Shown here: piece by piece, positions 60,505 to 64,000 of the stretch | Layout of the letters: each line of letters starts with the position of its first letter | Numbering within the stretch: position 1 is the stretch's first letter | NCBI GenBank assembly: GCA_905250075.1 | Contig: CAJNOP010000539.1 | Coordinates: 1-64,000 of the forward strand | Direction: 5' to 3' | Source of the DNA: Rotaria sp. Silwood1 | Taxonomy: Eukaryota > Rotifera > Eurotatoria > Philodinida > Philodinidae | DNA: 64,000 bases | The notes under the pieces: model-generated | Told to the model about the DNA's origin: nothing | What the model saw: only the letters and a program-made list of their open reading frames with translations | The model's database searches: none | Program-made: the position numbers and the translations under genes

Positions 60505-63500
60505 GAAAAAAATCAAAAAAAAATTGTCAAAAATCGGACAAAATCGATGTTGACTACATATTGACACATGCAAAGTGAAACCAAGAGGCGAATAGAAGAA
60601 TTAGCGCTTCTTGTTGAATTTTTCAATGCAGTTCATTGTTTATACTATAGACTGAAATCGTTTGTTATTCGATGATTTTCACATTTTCGAGCCTTTTTTA
60701 TTGGCCAAATCTCGCAACAGTTGCTTCCCGAATATAAGAAATCAAGACAAGAATATTACTATAACAATTAGGATCGGTCGAGTCATAGTAAATGTGGGTT
60801 GAAAATCACAATGAAGCGAAGGCATGATCTCTTACATAGAGTTATTAGTTCTTCTGCTTTTCTCATATTTTTATTTTAATATCGATCGATATCCGATCAC
60901 AACGGATTTAATCGACAAGTAAGATGCTCACTCACTTCCGACAGAGTCATGAAATTTCACGGAAGAATTGTTTGTCTTGAGAAAGATCAATTTTTGCTAG
61001 CGATAGTTAATTGGATAAAAAAAGACTGGTTGATTCTTGTTGCTCTGTTCAATTTCTACTCGATAATGAAAAAGGAACAAATGATTTCGCTATGAAAAAT
61101 AACGGTTTGTGACTGAGAAAGATTATTGTATACTTGTTCTAATTGATAAGACGAAACTGAAATTGATCGACTTGCACTTGTACAATGAAAAACACAACAA
61201 ATCATTTTGTGCTTTGTTCAACACTGAAAACTATGATATCTAAGAAGTTAGAATGATGATAACTTCTCTACTGTAATGAAATAATTTAGTTTCCTTTTTA
61301 TAATTACTTAGGTAGATGCTTCAATTAGTATCGGATGCTGTTGAAACGATTCTGAACTGCTTAATTAGTCCAAGAAATGAGAAAAAAATCTCGTTTTATT
61401 GTGTTCTCAAATTAATAGAAAAATAATCTCGAGGAAAAAGCTTATTAGCATTGAAAGAATGAAAAATTAGAAGAATATCTCGATTCGATATCTCACAAAG
61501 AAAAATGACGTAGAGCACTTCAGTGTAGATGAATATTAATAAACAGCATCCAGTATAAGGAAAAGACACATTATTCATGTTTTCTTCTAGTAATATCTAA
61601 TAAAAGAAACACATAAAATGAAGATGTACAATGAATTAGTCTTTTTAAAGCATGTGTTTATTTGTTTTTCTTTATCCCTTATCAGTTGAATATGAAATTG
61701 TTCGAAGTCTCTAGATAATTAGAAGATCTGTCGTGTAAAATAAGGACTATTATTTTTTGAAATGATCCTATGACATGCACGTTAAAGAATAAAAATGATT
61801 GATCCAAAAGGAAGTATTCGTTTCAGATTCTTTTATTGGAATTATGAATATAAAAACATCAAGTGGTGATATTTTGTTTCTATTAACTTTATAAATTTAA
61901 TCATAAGTCCTCAATTCCAAACTAACATTTAGGTTTGAAAGTATTTGAAACGAATACTACATGGTGTTGTTGATCGATTAGTATTTTTCTATAATTTTTA
62001 AGTAGGTAGCAAATCTTAATTTAAACTTTCTGATTCATTGCTAATAAGAAAAAGAGTAAATCGAACGAGCTCTTCATACCAGTAGCGTAAGGGAGATAAA
62101 TATTGGTGCTCAAAGTGCAGTGAAAATTTATTGAAATCTTCATCAGCAGCTTATTGTGTAATTCTTTTGCTTTTTTTTTATATTTTGTTCTTTCATTCTA
62201 TCTATCATACACTTGTCTATGTCACGTAATGCTCATCTACACAAAATAAGCGAGAACTTTTCTTGTCCTCTCGTTTCTTCTAGGTTAGTGAGCTTTTTTC
62301 TCAGATCATGTTCCAGTTCATTAGGATTTGAAATAAAACGAGATATTTTTTCTTATTACTTTTTTAGGCCAATTAAGCACTTCAAGATCATTTTCCTAGA
62401 CAGATTCTATTTTTGCCACAAGTATCACTATCTTGCTGATTCATTATCGAATACTAAAAACAATGCAATCGAACGAAGTTTGTTCATATTGTTTTGAATG
62501 TGTTTTCTCTTCTTAATTAATTTTTATTTAATACTTCGGACGATAATACCGTCCTTCTCCAGCAAAAATTTACAAATCGAAACAAAAAGTTTCTTTACAT
62601 AAGCATAGTGAAATTCATTCCTCTCTTTCTTTTTATATTGGTGCGAACGCTTAATACTCACCTACATCATACTAGACTATTACCTGTCTCATTTGTACCA
62701 CTATTAGATAAAAAAAGAGACGAAAAGTATCGGAGCCTACGCTTGAGTGAATGAATTTAATCGTTTATTAATCATGCCTGAAGAAGACACTATTGATATC
62801 GAATTGTAACGAAAGAAAAATAAAAAAACACGCGAGGAGAAGTATGGTGAAATTGATCAGTCTGTAATTATTATCCTGCCAAATCGGAAACATGAGAGTA
62901 GATTATAGAAGAGAAAATTGTTTCCTTTTTTTAGCAATGAAGCGATGTGTCAATTTTTTACTTTTATTTTGTCGCAAAAACGTCTTCGCGAAAAGTCACA
63001 AAAGAAAGGTAAGTTGTTATGTCGTGCTTTACTGGAACAAAGCTTAAAATACATAGCATCCTTACAGAATATCATTGTTTTTATTCAATGTTACTCAATA
63101 GAAATTAGAATGAATTTGACACTTTTTTTTAATTGTTTAAATTAAAATTATGCTTTTCAGCTAAAAAAAAATAATAATTTTTCTTTAAGCAGCTGAATGC
63201 TCTGCTCATATAGATATTTCACGGGAGTTAAACATCTGTAGCGTGTGAAAATGACTGAATGCATTCTTGATATGAATTTTATGGATTGAATACGCATAGT
63301 TGTTTTTTTAAATAATTTGAGTTCGTACGTGTCTAAAATGAAACACATCTTACGTTAGTTTCTAACGCGTTTAGCTATGTTTAAAATAACCGAAATACTC
63401 GAATGATTATTTTCTGCGAGGATCAAACGCTAGTATAGTTCTAATCACACTGAATAATTGCTCGAATATAAGATTCTCAAGTTTAACACATTATCAAAGT

Positions 63501-64000
63501 AAAACTGAAGCATAGGAAAAAATGTTAAGAACGAAAATGTTTCCTGATGTGTTTTCTTCAAAGACGGAGCGATAAAGTAGACTGATGAGTATTGCAGATG
63601 AAAAAAGAATAATGATTACACAAGCTGTTCTCTCTGGTTCATGAAAGAAACGTTCTTTTTCCATAAGCAGATATAAGTTAAAGAATAAATCCAATTAACT
63701 CTTGCTGATAATAATTTTTCGTGCGGCAATAACAAAAAGCTCACTCTCCGAGGACATCACAAGTAGCAATAACCTACGTCCATTTAGAAGAACCATTTCA
63801 TTTAAAAAAAATTCCATCTTGAGTCATTCTAATAACGAAGGTCACGAGAAATGCACCGTTTTCTTGAATAATCAACATTTTTTACAACTTTTTCAGACAA
63901 ATCCTCTATCAAAGTATAGAATTTGAAAGAGCAGTGTTAGTATGAGTGTTTTTTCACCAGTGTTCATCCGAGACCAATGCAGTACTGCTTATGTCACTTA
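60505..64000. other. No recognisable gene
   Basis: AT-rich sequence with short frames on both strands (for example + 62213-62497 and + 62918-63145), none with a recognisable domain or clear exon structure. The window ends within this stretch. Confidence 0.4.

Noticed and set aside
63582..63603. A possible hammerhead ribozyme core (CTGATGAG followed by GAAA)
   Set aside because: The intervening bases do not pair as stem II and no flanking stems were found; similar CTGATGA sites at about 57001 and 4526 also lack a GAAA at the proper place.
1..64000. CRISPR arrays, prophage or bacterial operons
   Set aside because: Gene structure is eukaryotic throughout; no regularly spaced identical repeats with unique spacers and no bacterial gene order were seen.

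Overview
The window is eukaryotic, AT-rich and metazoan. Genes are split by GT-AG introns, most of them only 50-80 nt long. Several traits point to a bdelloid rotifer such as Adineta or Rotaria: tiny introns, single-exon rhodopsin-like receptors of the bdelloid lineage-expanded type, a single-exon F-box gene, TGTGGG-like repeats resembling those reported for bdelloid telomeres, and many small foldback transposons. The organism call is inference; nothing in the window names the species.

Layout. 1-7.8 kb: telomere-like G-strand/C-strand foldbacks, a fragment of a leucine-rich-repeat gene on the minus strand (3.9-4.3 kb), otherwise no recognisable gene. 7.87-23.72 kb (+): one large, apparently intact gene of 41 exons encoding about 2512 residues, the USP9X/fat facets deubiquitinase. 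Its few long introns hold non-autonomous transposons. 24.8-25.8 kb (-): an intact single-exon receptor gene. 29.2-33.6 kb: an unusual cluster of GC-rich and periodic repeat blocks, a 270-bp tandem repeat and a 100-N assembly gap, next to a secreted PEBP-family gene (29.7-30.4 kb, -). 33.8-36.3 kb (-): a decayed aminergic-type GPCR with stops and frameshifts. 40.4-41.5 kb (-): F-box protein. 44.5-45.0 kb: a mariner-type foldback. 46.4-47.1 kb (+): a TNFAIP8/TIPE family gene, 5' end unresolved. 47.2-50.2 kb: a dead pogo/Tigger-like transposon with long inverted ends and a nested repeat. 54.75-55.73 kb (+): a second copy of the 25-kb receptor. 55.9-56.3 kb: second copy of the nested repeat. 57-64 kb: coding-looking exons of unidentified and probably broken genes, then AT-rich sequence.

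The genes do not form an operon or one pathway. They are ordinary housekeeping (USP9X), signalling (receptors, PEBP, TNFAIP8-like) and lineage-expanded (F-box, LRR, receptor) genes in a transposon-rich landscape. The most interesting material is in the repeats: GC-rich foldback blocks each built from one short motif in both orientations, an intronic MITE that shares its termini with the Tigger-like element, and a duplicated receptor whose 5' third is identical between copies while the rest has diverged. No CRISPR array, rRNA, convincing tRNA, reverse transcriptase or clearly new enzymatic system was seen.
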